From DASRBA01 sp036559665 (GTDB lineage Bacteria > Myxococcota > Myxococcia > Myxococcales > Myxococcaceae), in assembly GCA_036559665.1 (NCBI GenBank), contig DATBSS010000395.1, positions 1-22,055 of the forward strand: a DNA stretch of 22,055 nt. Reading direction: 5' to 3'. Position numbers and translations under genes: made by a program. Of this stretch, positions 5,896 through 16,198 are shown one piece after another; position 1 is the first letter of the stretch, and each line of letters opens with the position of its first letter. The notes under the pieces were generated by a model that was not told where the DNA came from, ran no database searches, and saw nothing but the letters and a program-made list of their open reading frames with translations.

Positions 5896-8127
5896 ATGGA
5901 CCTGCTGGAAGCCCTCGCTTCGGCCCGTCGCCCGGCGGAGGCGTTCGCTCCCTTCCGCTTCTCGGCCGGGAAGGCCGCCGACCGCGCCGCCATGGCGCGG
6001 CTGCTCAAGGAGGGCCTGGTCACCGCCGCGTTCGACACCCTCGACGCCCAGGTTGAGGAGCTGCTCTCCGCCGAAGACCCCGCGGGCCGGCGCTCGCCCC
6101 AGGAGAAGCAGGACCGGCGGCGCGAGCTGATGGACGGGGCCACGCTGGACGAGTGGGGGAGCTGGTTCTTCTACCCGTGGTCCGGGCGCCTGGTGCACCT
6201 GCTGCCGAAGGAGGCGTTCGCCGCGCTCCGCTCGGACCGCAACCGCTACAAGATCACCCCCACCCAGCAGGCGCTTCTGGCCACCTTCCGGGTGGGCGTG
6301 GTGGGCCTGTCGGTGGGCGCGGCCACCGCGCTGGCGCTGGCCATGGAGGGGCCCTACGGCGAGCTGCGGCTGGCGGACCCGGACACGCTGGGCCTGTCCA
6401 ACCTCAACCGGCTCCGCGCCAGCGTGCACGACCTGGGCGTCAACAAGGCGGTGCTGGCGGCGCGCGCCATCTCGGAGATCGACCCGTACCAGAAGCTCAC
6501 CGTCCTCAAGGAGGGCCTCTCCGAATCGTCCATCGAGCGCTTCTTCCTGGACGGCGGCGCGCTCCACCTGGTCATCGAGGAGTGCGACGACCTGCGGATG
6601 AAGCTCCAGGTCCGGCATCGGGCCCGGGCGCTCTCCATCCCGGTGGTGATGGAGACGTCCGACCGCGGCCTTTTGGACGTGGAGCGCTTCGACCGCGAGG
6701 ACCGGCGCCCGCTGCTCCACGGCCTGCTGGAGGGCGTCACCCCGGATTCCCTGGAGAAGCTCAACCCGGCCGAACGGGTGGCGGAGGTGGTGAAGCTGCT
6801 GGGCCCGTCGCAGCTCTCCGCGGAGGCGGCGGCGTCGATTCTCGAGATGAAGGTGTCCCTGTCGAGCTGGCCGCAGCTGGCGTCGTCGGTGGCGCTGGGC
6901 GCCGGCGTGGCGGCGGACACCACGCGCCGCATCCTCTTGGGCGAACAGGTGCCGTCCGGGCGGTTCCGGCTGGACCCGTCCGTGCTGCTGCGCCCGCAGA
7001 AAGCGGAGCTGGTGGCCTCCCGCCTGGCGCCGGAGCCGTCCTCCGCCTCGCAAAAGGCCCAGGAGCAGCCCACGCGCCCGCCCGACCCCGCCGGCGTGTG
7101 GCCCGCCGCCTGGCGCGCGCTGATCGGCTGGGCGACGCTGGCGCCCTCCGAAGGCAACCGGCAGCCGTGGCGGTTCCACGCCATCGGCCGCAAGGCGCGC
7201 GCCACCGTGGAGGGCGGCGCCGAGCCGTGGGTCCGGCGCGCGGACCTGGTCTCCCTGGGCGCGGCCGTGGAGACGGCGGTGCTGGCCGCGCCCTCGCTCT
7301 ACCTCGGCTGCGAGGTGGAGTCGGTGGACCCCGGGGGCGTCTTCCTCGTCCTGGGCGAGGGGGACGAGCCGAAGGGGCGCGGGGGCGAGCTCATCACCCG
7401 CCGGCGCACCGTGCGCGCCGCGGTGAGCGGGGACGCGCTCTCGGCGGCGGAGCAGGCCGCGCTCCAGGCCGCCTGCGGCCAGGGGATGGCGCGGACGGTG
7501 ATGGTCGCCGCGCGCGCCGCGGTGGAGAAGCTGGCGCCCGCGCTGGCGGCGGCCGAGCGCGCGGAGCTGCTCATCAGCCCGCTCCAGCGGAGGCGGGCGG
7601 ACGACCTGCGCTGGTCCGCGCAGGCGGCGGCCCGCATGGACGGGATGGAGGTGGCGGCGATGGGGCTGTCCACCCCGGAGCTGGTGCAGCTGTCGCTCTG
7701 GGCGAGGCCCGGCGCGCCGGGGCTGCTCTCGGAGATCGGCGGCGGGCGCGCGGTGGAGGAGATGGCGCGCCAGCGGCTGGTGGCCTCCGCGGCGCTGGGC
7801 GCGGTGCTGGCCGAACCCACCGCCGAGGGCGCCGTGGAGGCGGGGCGGGAGCTGGTCCGCCTGTGGCTCAAGGCCACCGAGCTGGGCCTGGGCCTGCACC
7901 CCCTGGGCGCGCTGCCCGGGCTGCTCTGCTGGCTGGAGTCGGAGCACACCCCGGTCTCCAGAGTGGTGAACGACCTCGCCAGCCGCGCGCGGGAGACCCG
8001 AGGCGCCCTGGGCGCGCTGGGCTCGGAGGCGGTGCACGTGGTGTTCCGGCTGATCCACGCGCCCATCCCGTCCCTGCACTCGCTCCGGCACCCGGTGGAC
8101 CGGATGCTCGCCATCGAGCCCGGCTGA
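5896..8127 (+). CDS. E1/ThiF-type adenylyltransferase fused to a nitroreductase (Rv1355c-like family)
   Basis: 743 aa. The N-terminal half contains an E1/ThiF Rossmann domain: nucleotide loop V133-GVVGLSVG followed by LADPDTLGLSNLNR, whose D163 and R172 match the Mg-ATP Asp and the Arg of the E1 family, then the VIEECDD segment equivalent to the later Asp motif. The C-terminal half (~405-740) is nitroreductase-like, with the FMN-site wording LAPSEGNRQPWRF and a late ELGLGLHPLG segment. This arrangement matches the family represented by Mycobacterium Rv1355c, whose reaction is not established to my knowledge. E1 domains activate a carboxylate by adenylation and nitroreductases do flavin redox, so a two-step modification is plausible. 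The ATG at 5896 has GGAGG 3 bp upstream; the frame is open further upstream only because of GC bias. It sits 11 bp behind the PilZ-acyltransferase gene and ends 8 bp from the convergent kinase. Confidence 0.88.
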   Translation: MDLLEALASARRPAEAFAPFRFSAGKAADRAAMARLLKEGLVTAAFDTLDAQVEELLSAEDPAGRRSPQEKQDRRRELMDGATLDEWGSWFFYPWSGRLVHLLPKEAFAALRSDRNRYKITPTQQALLATFRVGVVGLSVGAATALALAMEGPYGELRLADPDTLGLSNLNRLRASVHDLGVNKAVLAARAISEIDPYQKLTVLKEGLSESSIERFFLDGGALHLVIEECDDLRMKLQVRHRARALSIPVVMETSDRGLLDVERFDREDRRPLLHGLLEGVTPDSLEKLNPAERVAEVVKLLGPSQLSAEAAASILEMKVSLSSWPQLASSVALGAGVAADTTRRILLGEQVPSGRFRLDPSVLLRPQKAELVASRLAPEPSSASQKAQEQPTRPPDPAGVWPAAWRALIGWATLAPSEGNRQPWRFHAIGRKARATVEGGAEPWVRRADLVSLGAAVETAVLAAPSLYLGCEVESVDPGGVFLVLGEGDEPKGRGGELITRRRTVRAAVSGDALSAAEQAALQAACGQGMARTVMVAARAAVEKLAPALAAAERAELLISPLQRRRADDLRWSAQAAARMDGMEVAAMGLSTPELVQLSLWARPGAPGLLSEIGGGRAVEEMARQRLVASAALGAVLAEPTAEGAVEAGRELVRLWLKATELGLGLHPLGALPGLLCWLESEHTPVSRVVNDLASRARETRGALGALGSEAVHVVFRLIHAPIPSLHSLRHPVDRMLAIEPG

Positions 8128-8135
8128 GCCCTGGA

Positions 8136-10727
<2,592 letters not shown>

Positions 10728-10782
10728 GTGCGAGATGGGGGGAGATGGTTCGCCCGCGACGATAGCGCCCTTCGACGACGGC

Positions 10783-10811
10783 GTGACAGGCACCCTCCGG
10801 ACACCTAGACT
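10783..10811 (+). promoter_or_regulatory. Sigma-70-type promoter GTGACA-17-TAGACT for the second receiver
   Basis: The -35 GTGACA (10783-10788) and -10 TAGACT (10806-10811) are spaced 17 bp, with a predicted start near 10818 and a ~29-nt leader. It is identical in both boxes to the promoter at 2156-2184. It lies in the gap between divergent kinase and receiver genes, so expression of the two may interfere. Confidence 0.6.
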
Positions 10812-10846
10812 CGCCGGCTCACCCCAAGAGGACTGCTGGGGGGAGC

Positions 10847-11341
10847 ATGAAGAAGATCGGGCCGGCCAGGCCGATCCAGGAACCCAGTGACGCCGCCAAG
10901 CCGATGCTCCTCTACGTCGAGGACGAGGAGGAGAACTGGCACGTCACCCAGATGCGGCTGCGCGACCGGTACCACCTGGTCCGCGCCGTCGACGACCAGG
11001 AGGCGTGCCAGATGGCGCGCTCGGTGGGGTCCAAGCTCTACGCGGTGTTGATGGACATCCAGCTCAAGGGCTCCAGGCTGGACGGCATCCAGCTCTGCCG
11101 CCTGTTCAAGGGGAAGCTCTCCGCGGACCAGCGGAAGGACCTGCCGCCCTACGCAGCCGACGTCCCCGAGCTGCGGGCGCCGCTGTTCTTCGTCACCGCC
11201 TACGGCGCCCGCTACCAGGAGGCGGAGCTGAAGGAGGCCGGCGCCACCTGGATGATCACCAAGCCGGTGGACTTCGTCCGGCTCACCCTCGCGCTGGCCA
11301 ACGTCAGCGCCAAGGCGGCCTTCAACCAGCTCGACGGGTAG
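10847..11341 (+). CDS. Stand-alone response-regulator receiver protein (paralog of the gene at 1669)
   Basis: 164 aa, a single receiver domain with no output domain. Conserved residues are E25/D26 (LLYVEDE), phospho-acceptor D70 (AVLMDIQLKGS), the Thr of FFVTAYG and the Lys of ITKPVDF. The stretch FKGKLSADQRKDLPPYAADVP expands the loop before strand 4, matching the same expansion in the receiver at 1669, so the two form a distinct subfamily. A strong Shine-Dalgarno (GGGGGGAG) precedes the ATG. It is divergent from the hybrid kinase by ~120 bp and upstream of the second PilZ-acyltransferase gene by 77 bp. Because the kinase's own receiver carries Glu instead of Asp, this protein is a good candidate for its real phosphate acceptor (inference). 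Confidence 0.92.
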   Translation: MKKIGPARPIQEPSDAAKPMLLYVEDEEENWHVTQMRLRDRYHLVRAVDDQEACQMARSVGSKLYAVLMDIQLKGSRLDGIQLCRLFKGKLSADQRKDLPPYAADVPELRAPLFFVTAYGARYQEAELKEAGATWMITKPVDFVRLTLALANVSAKAAFNQLDG

Positions 11342-11362
11342 CAGGCGTTTTCCGTGTCACTG

Positions 11363-11368
11363 TAATAT
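11363..11368 (+). promoter_or_regulatory. Possible -10 box (TAATAT) upstream of the second PilZ gene
   Basis: TAATAT is the only AT-rich hexamer in the 77-bp gap, preceded by TG, about 50 bp before the ATG at 11419. No convincing -35 lies 16-18 bp upstream. The gene may instead be read through from the receiver gene. Weak call. Confidence 0.25.
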
Positions 11369-11418
11369 TCGAGTCCCCGTTGACGCTGCGACCGGCGTCG
11401 ATGGAAACTTGAAGGTGC

Positions 11419-13536
11419 ATGGGAAATAGAAGTGGGCCTCAGTTGGCGCTGGTCCGGCCTTCCGCCGCTGATCCGCTCAAGGTCGGTGCCCTTCCTCCCG
11501 GCTACGAGTTGCGCGCCGAGCAGTCCTCGGCGTTCGCCGTCATCGGCGAGGGCTTGTACCCGCTGGTCCGCCTCTCGCCCGAGGGCGCCTGGCTCTGGAC
11601 CGGCGACGAGCTGGAGGGCCTGCGCGAGGGCGAGGCGATCACGGTGGCGCTGGAGGTGGACGGCGTGGAGACCCACTCCATCCGCGCCCAGGTCCAGCGC
11701 CGCCCGTCCATGAGCCGGCAGGAGCCGCTCCAGCTCCGCTTCGTCCAGCTCTCCACCCGCACCGCCCGCCAGATCGCCGCCCTCCTCGAGGGCCTGCGCG
11801 AACAGGGCATCGCGGATCCGCCGCGCGTCCAGGGCTCGGTGCGCGAGCGCGTGGAGGACCCGGCGCGCATCGCCGCGCTCTGCGGCCTGCTGGCGCTCAA
11901 CCGGTCGCGCGCGCTGCTGCGCGCCGAGGGTGCGCGGCCGATGCGGCTCACCGCCAGGGGCTTCGACGCCGCGGCCGGCGCCATCACCTGGGAGGCGCGC
12001 CAGCGGTTGCCGGAGCCGCCTTTCCGCATCGAGTGGGTCGGCTACAGCAACCAGTACGCCTTCACCGTCGAGGAGCTGGAGTGGCGCGACGGCCTGCTCA
12101 TCACGCCCGCCCCGGAGCGGCTGGTGCGCTGCCGCCGGCGCTCGGTGGCGCGGGCGCGCGTGCCGGAGGGGATGGAGATCCGCTTCCGCCATTCGCTCTG
12201 GCCGGACGTGGTGGTCCAGCGGAGCGTGCGCGACGTCTCCGTCCGCGGGATCGGCTTCTGGGGGGACCCGGTGCAGGACCTGGTCTACCCGGGGCTGCGC
12301 CTGGAGGCCGTGGAGGTGATCGCTCCGGGCGCCGCGCCCGTGCGCCTCTGCGCCGAGGTGCGGCTGGTGGCGCCGGAGGAATCGGCGGACGCGCGCGGGC
12401 AGGGGCGGGCGGTCGGGATGCGGGTGACCCCGGCCAGCGAGGCGGACGGCGTGGTCTGGATGCGGATGGTGGGGGAGATGCTGCACCCGACCACGCGTTC
12501 GGGGATGGACCGGGCCGGGGACGTGTGGAACGTGCTGGAGGGGAGCGGCTCTCTCCACCTCTCCGGCAGGGACCCGCGGTCGTTCCAGCCGCTGCGCGAG
12601 TCCTATCTGAAGATGGCCGCGCGGCTCCGGAACCGGCCGGAGATCGCCTCGCAGGCGGTGGTGGTGGATGAGGAGGACCGGGTGGAGGGCACGCTCTCCA
12701 TGATCAAGGCCTTCGACCACACCTGGATCGCGCACCACGGCGCGCGCCGCCCCGGCGCCCCGGCCGGCGGCTCGTCGCGCCGCGCGGTCCGCGAGGTCTG
12801 GCTCCGGGCGCTGGAGGAGGCCGCGGCCGATCCACAGGCGCGCGTGCTGGGGTGCTTCGTGGAGGGGAAGGTCCGCTGGCTGAAGGGCGCGCTGGTGGAC
12901 TTCGCGCGCTCGCGCGAGCGCACCGGGCAGGCCTGCGCGGTGGACTTCACGCTCTTCGAGGGCGGCCAGGAGCTGGCGAAGCAGCCGCTGCCGGAGGGGA
13001 TGGAGGTCACCGCCCCGAACCCGGGCGAGTGGCGCACGGCGCTGCAGTCCTTCGGGCGCGCGCTGCCCAGGCTCTACGTGGAGGCGTTCGACCTGCTGCC
13101 GGCGCGCTTCGAGCTGAACCGGATCCGCCCGGCGTGGCAGGAGGCCGGGCTCCGGCGGGTGCGGGCGATGCGGGTGGCGCGGCGCTCCGGGCGGGTGCTG
13201 GCGGCCGCGGTGCTGGATGACGCGGAGCCGGGGGTCAGCCTGTTCGGCCTCCTCTCCGGGGTGCGGCTGATCTCCGTCGGGCCGGACGTGGACGCCTCCG
13301 CGCGGGAGCAGGCCTTCACGGCCCTGCTCCGGGACGCCGCGCAGTGGTACGCGGACCGCGGGACCGATCAGTTTGTCTACTACGCCCTGGGCGAGGGCGA
13401 GATGCGCCACGCGCTGGACGCCGGCTACCGGCCCCTGGGGCCGGGGTGGATCTGGCTGCAGTCCACCGCGCTGATGGCGGAGTGGACCGAGCACCTCTAC
13501 GAGATGACCTCGCCGCGCGCGCCGGACCCGGACTGA
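11419..13536 (+). CDS. PilZ-domain protein with C-terminal GNAT-like acyltransferase region (copy 2)
   Basis: 705 aa, paralogous along its length to the protein at 3755-5884. The N-terminal domain diverges most. The PilZ domain keeps both c-di-GMP motifs (R241-SVA-R245 and D272-VSVR-G277) and is followed by the near-identical FWGDPVQDLVYPGL block. Shared C-terminal blocks include EAFDLLPARFELNRI, MRVARRSGRVLAAAVLD and the end YEMTSPRAPDPD. The SGRDPRSF and HTWIAHHGARR segments correspond to SGKEPRVF and HSWLGHQMARR in copy 1. No signal peptide or TM helix is seen. The ATG at 11419 follows GAAGGTG at good spacing. It stands behind the receiver gene rather than next to an E1-nitroreductase gene, so both copies may serve one enzyme or different acceptors. 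Substrate is unknown. Confidence 0.85.
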   Translation: MGNRSGPQLALVRPSAADPLKVGALPPGYELRAEQSSAFAVIGEGLYPLVRLSPEGAWLWTGDELEGLREGEAITVALEVDGVETHSIRAQVQRRPSMSRQEPLQLRFVQLSTRTARQIAALLEGLREQGIADPPRVQGSVRERVEDPARIAALCGLLALNRSRALLRAEGARPMRLTARGFDAAAGAITWEARQRLPEPPFRIEWVGYSNQYAFTVEELEWRDGLLITPAPERLVRCRRRSVARARVPEGMEIRFRHSLWPDVVVQRSVRDVSVRGIGFWGDPVQDLVYPGLRLEAVEVIAPGAAPVRLCAEVRLVAPEESADARGQGRAVGMRVTPASEADGVVWMRMVGEMLHPTTRSGMDRAGDVWNVLEGSGSLHLSGRDPRSFQPLRESYLKMAARLRNRPEIASQAVVVDEEDRVEGTLSMIKAFDHTWIAHHGARRPGAPAGGSSRRAVREVWLRALEEAAADPQARVLGCFVEGKVRWLKGALVDFARSRERTGQACAVDFTLFEGGQELAKQPLPEGMEVTAPNPGEWRTALQSFGRALPRLYVEAFDLLPARFELNRIRPAWQEAGLRRVRAMRVARRSGRVLAAAVLDDAEPGVSLFGLLSGVRLISVGPDVDASAREQAFTALLRDAAQWYADRGTDQFVYYALGEGEMRHALDAGYRPLGPGWIWLQSTALMAEWTEHLYEMTSPRAPDPD

Positions 13537-13548
13537 AGCCCGGAGGAA

Positions 13549-13601
13549 GCGGCCGCAGGCCGCCGCATCAGCGTCCCCTGGGTTTCGGGGACTGAGAGTC
13601 C
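13549..13601 (+). terminator. Hairpin cluster after the second PilZ gene (factor-independent termination uncertain)
   Basis: Three short inverted repeats follow the stop: GCGGCC/GGCCGC (13549-13563, loop GCA), GTCCCC/GGGGAC (13573-13592, 8-nt loop) and GGACT/AGTCC (13589-13601, loop GAG). The last two share GGAC, so they exclude each other. No T-tract follows, so a true intrinsic terminator is not proven. Confidence 0.35.
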
Positions 13602-13620
13602 ATCGAGCGCCGTTCTCGAA

Positions 13621-13649
13621 TTAACAACCGCCGTGCGGAAGTGTAGAAT
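13621..13649 (+). promoter_or_regulatory. Sigma-70 promoter TTAACA-17-TAGAAT
   Basis: The -35 TTAACA (13621-13626) and -10 TAGAAT (13644-13649), spaced exactly 17 bp, are the closest match to consensus on the plus strand of this window. Transcription should start near 13656, only ~7 nt before the ATG at 13663. This rules out the in-frame GTG at 13633 and ATG at 13648 as starts if the promoter is real. Confidence 0.6.
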
Positions 13650-13662
13650 GAGGGCTCTTGCC

Positions 13663-13986
13663 ATGAGCCCTCACCGCCGCCCCGACACGAGCGAAGCGCC
13701 CCAGGTCTGCCGCATCTGCGGCTCCCCGGCGGTGGCGCGAGGGCTCTGCCGCCGGTGCTACGCGCGGGCGCGGCGAGGCGCCCCTCCGCTGTCGGAGTAC
13801 GGGCGCGCGCGCAACGGGGACGGGACGCAGATCACCTTCCGGCTCGAGCGGTACCTGCGGCACCTGGTGACCATGCTGGCCCAGCAGGAGGGGGTCCAGG
13901 ACGCGGAGTGGCTCCGCCGCGCCGTCACCGAGCGTGCGGATCGGCAACTGGAGCACCTGTCCGCCGCGGCGCGGCCGAAGGCCTGA
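13663..13986 (+). CDS. Small zinc-finger plus ribbon-helix-helix-like protein
   Basis: 107 aa. The N-terminal part has C16-RI-C19 and C29-RR-C32 with an 11-residue spacer-type loop at 16-32, a compact zinc-knuckle or treble-clef pattern followed by a basic patch (YARARRG). The C-terminal part (~54-95) starts with TQITFRLERYL and continues with two helices ending AEWLRRAVTERADRQ, which fits a ribbon-helix-helix DNA-binding fold. I infer a small DNA-binding regulator. I chose the ATG at 13663 because the promoter -10 box ends at 13649 and GAGGG lies ~8 bases upstream. It is followed 86 bp later by the chemosensory operon, which it might control. No named family is recognised with confidence. 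Confidence 0.7.
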   Translation: MSPHRRPDTSEAPQVCRICGSPAVARGLCRRCYARARRGAPPLSEYGRARNGDGTQITFRLERYLRHLVTMLAQQEGVQDAEWLRRAVTERADRQLEHLSAAARPKA

Positions 13987-14072
13987 GCGGCCGGGTCAGG
14001 GGCGGGGCGCTTCATGGCCCAGGCCCACCCCCGGGTCTATGCTGGGCCCGGCGGCGCTGGGCGGTTCCTCCC

Positions 14073-14966
14073 ATGGCACAGGCCCGAATCCTTCTCGTCG
14101 ACGACAGCGACGCGGTGCTCGATTTCGAGCGGGCCGCGCTGAGCTACTTCTGCGCCTGCTCCGTGGCGCGGAACGGGCAGGAGGCCTTGCAGCAGATGGA
14201 AGGCCCCCACCGCCCAGACGCGGTGGTGCTGGACCTCTCCATGCCGGGCCTCACCGGGGAGGAGACGCTGGAGCGGATGAAGGCGGACCCGCGGCTGCGC
14301 CAGGTGCCGGTGGTGGTGGTCTCCTCGGAGAAGGAGCGCGCCGAGCGCTGCCTCCAGCTCGGCGCGGTCGCCTCCCTCCCCAAGCCCTTCACCGGCGAAG
14401 CGCTGCTCTCGGTGGTGCTGGCCGCGGTGGAGGACGCGCGGCGCCAGGCGGCCACCGAGAGCGCGGTGGTCCTCCCGGTGGAGGTGGGGCCGATGCGCCT
14501 GGGCCTGGAGCTGTCCTTCGTGCGATCGGTGGCCAGCCAACCGAAGAGCGCGCTGTTGCCCGGCGCGCACGGCGCGGTCTCCCGCTTCATCGAGCTGGAG
14601 GGCCGGCCGCTCATGCTCCTCGACCTGGCGGCGCGCCTGGGCGTCCGCTACCGGTACGGCGCCGCCGACCGGATGGTGGTGGTGGTGCGCGGCGGCGGCG
14701 GCGGCGGGCGGTTGCTGGGCGCCAGCGTGGACGCGGTGGACATCCCGGAGGAGGTCCCCCGCGAGGACGTCACCCGCCGCGAGGACATTGGCGGCCTGAC
14801 CCAGGGCGAGCAACTGGACTGGATGACCGCGCTGGTCCGCACGCCGCGCGGGCTGCTGCCGGTGCTGGACCTGGATGCCCTCTTCCGCGGGGACGACCTG
14901 ACCGGCGCCGCCGCGGCGCTGGGGCGGCTGGAGGCGAACCTGGCGCCGGGGGCCACGGCGAGATGA
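14073..14966 (+). CDS. REC-CheW fusion chemosensory adaptor (reversed CheV-like order)
   Basis: 297 aa. The N-terminal receiver (1-120) is complete: DD of LLVDDSD, phospho-Asp in VVLDLSMPG, the Ser of VVSSE and the Lys of LPKPF. The C-terminal CheW-like domain (~130-285) follows (VLPVEVGPMRLGLELSFV ... LLPVLDLDALF), with a glycine run GGGGGG at the centre. CheV proteins have CheW first and REC second; here the order is reversed. As a scaffold it should couple CheA to receptor arrays, with phosphorylation tuning adaptation. ATG 14073 begins MAQARILLVDD directly; the open frame upstream is only GC bias. It is the first gene of the operon, and its TGA overlaps the cheR ATG (ATGA). Confidence 0.9.
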   Translation: MAQARILLVDDSDAVLDFERAALSYFCACSVARNGQEALQQMEGPHRPDAVVLDLSMPGLTGEETLERMKADPRLRQVPVVVVSSEKERAERCLQLGAVASLPKPFTGEALLSVVLAAVEDARRQAATESAVVLPVEVGPMRLGLELSFVRSVASQPKSALLPGAHGAVSRFIELEGRPLMLLDLAARLGVRYRYGAADRMVVVVRGGGGGGRLLGASVDAVDIPEEVPREDVTRREDIGGLTQGEQLDWMTALVRTPRGLLPVLDLDALFRGDDLTGAAAALGRLEANLAPGATAR

Positions 14967-16198
14967 GCCCGCCGCCCCCACAGCGGGAGGTGCTGGGAGA
15001 GCTGGCGGAGATCGCCCGGCGGCTCACCGGCTTCAAGACGGACGCGGTCTCCGAGGAGGCGATGGCGCGCTTCCTGTCCCAGGAGCGCAAGGACGGCCAC
15101 GCCGCCGCGGAGCTGCTGGCCGGGCTGCGCGCGGGGGACCGCGCCTCCGCCGAACGGCTGATCTCCCAGGTGATGGTGGCGGAGACGTTCTTCTTCCGGC
15201 ACCCGGACCACTTCCAGCTCCTGCTCCACGAGGTGCTCCCGCAGCTCCTCTCGCGCGAGCCTTCGCCCCGGCTGTGGAGCGCGGGCTGCGCCAGCGGCGA
15301 GGAGGCGTACTCGCTGGCGGCCTGCGTGCTGGCGGTGGATCCGAAGCGCGCCCAGAACGCGCTGGTGCTGGGGACGGACCTCTCCCGGGCCCGCCTGGAG
15401 CGGGCGCGCAAGGGCGAGTACCGGACCTGGTCCGTGCGCGACGCCGGGCCGATGCTGGCCCCGGTGGTGGACGGGGCGGACGGCGTCTACAAGGTCCGGG
15501 ACGACGTGCGCGAGCTCACGCGCTTCCGGGTGCACAACCTGCTCAACCTGCCGCCCAACCCCGGCGCGTTCGACGTCATCTTCTGCCGCAACGTGCTCGT
15601 GTACCTGGACGAGGAGCCCGCCCGGATCGTCCGCGCCAACCTGTCCACGGCGGTCCGCCCCGGCGGTTACCTCTTCCTCGGGCCGCTGGAGGGCGAGGCG
15701 CCGGAGCCGTGGATGGTCCCGGTGTCGGGGCGGACGGACGTGCTCCAGCGCGCCACGGACGCGCCGTTGGACCTGCGGCCCCCCGCGCCCCGGCCGCTTC
15801 CGCCCGTCCCCCGCGCCCGCACGCCGGTCCCTCCCCCCGCGCGCGCGCTGCCGGCGGCGTCCCCGGCCGCCGCTCCCGCGCCCCAGCGCCGGCCGGAGGT
15901 GGAGGAGCACTGCGCGGCGCTGGCCCTGGTGGAGCAGGGCGACCTGGGGCACGCGCGCAGCGCCCTGCGCTCGCTGCGCGGCCGCGTCCCCGCCTACGTG
16001 CCCGGCGTGGTGGACCTGGCGCTGGTGAACGCGCGGCTGGGGCACGGCGCGGAGGCGGTGCGCACCATGCGCGAGGCCCTGGAGATGCTCCAGCCGTTGA
16101 AGGACGGGGAGCTGGTGCCCGGCCCGGAGGCGCTGCCGGCGGAGTACTACCGCGCCGTGGCGCAGGTGTTCCTCAACCAGCGCCGGGGGCACCCGTGA
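14963..16198 (+). CDS. cheR: CheR chemoreceptor methyltransferase with C-terminal TPR-like region
   Basis: 411 aa. CheR transfers methyl groups from S-adenosylmethionine to glutamates of chemoreceptors during adaptation. The N-terminal helical domain holds VAETFFFRHPDHF. The SAM-binding Rossmann part has W105-SAGCASGEEAYSLA, then FDVIFCRNVLVYLD and LRPGGYLFLG-like wording (VRPGGYLFLG). After a ~60-residue Pro/Ala/Arg-rich linker, a helical C-terminal segment (~310-411; HCAALALVEQGDLGHARSALR and following) looks like TPR repeats, as found in chimeric CheR proteins of alternative chemosensory systems. ATG 14963 overlaps the preceding stop, and the gene's stop overlaps the cheW start (GTGA), indicating translational coupling. 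Confidence 0.95.
   Translation: MSPPPPQREVLGELAEIARRLTGFKTDAVSEEAMARFLSQERKDGHAAAELLAGLRAGDRASAERLISQVMVAETFFFRHPDHFQLLLHEVLPQLLSREPSPRLWSAGCASGEEAYSLAACVLAVDPKRAQNALVLGTDLSRARLERARKGEYRTWSVRDAGPMLAPVVDGADGVYKVRDDVRELTRFRVHNLLNLPPNPGAFDVIFCRNVLVYLDEEPARIVRANLSTAVRPGGYLFLGPLEGEAPEPWMVPVSGRTDVLQRATDAPLDLRPPAPRPLPPVPRARTPVPPPARALPAASPAAAPAPQRRPEVEEHCAALALVEQGDLGHARSALRSLRGRVPAYVPGVVDLALVNARLGHGAEAVRTMREALEMLQPLKDGELVPGPEALPAEYYRAVAQVFLNQRRGHP

Noticed and set aside
10759..10764. TATCGT as a minus-strand -10 box for the hybrid kinase
   Set aside because: The position would suit the ATG at 10727, but the hexamer is poor and no good -35 is present.
14015..14043. TGGCCC-17-TATGCT as promoter of the chemosensory operon
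   Set aside because: The -10 is acceptable but the -35 matches only half of consensus. It could be chance, and the operon may also be read from the promoter at 13621.
13755..14072. Upstream extension of the REC-CheW gene
   Set aside because: The receiver starts right at MAQARILLVDD from 14073. The earlier part overlaps the zinc-finger gene and is biased nonsense.
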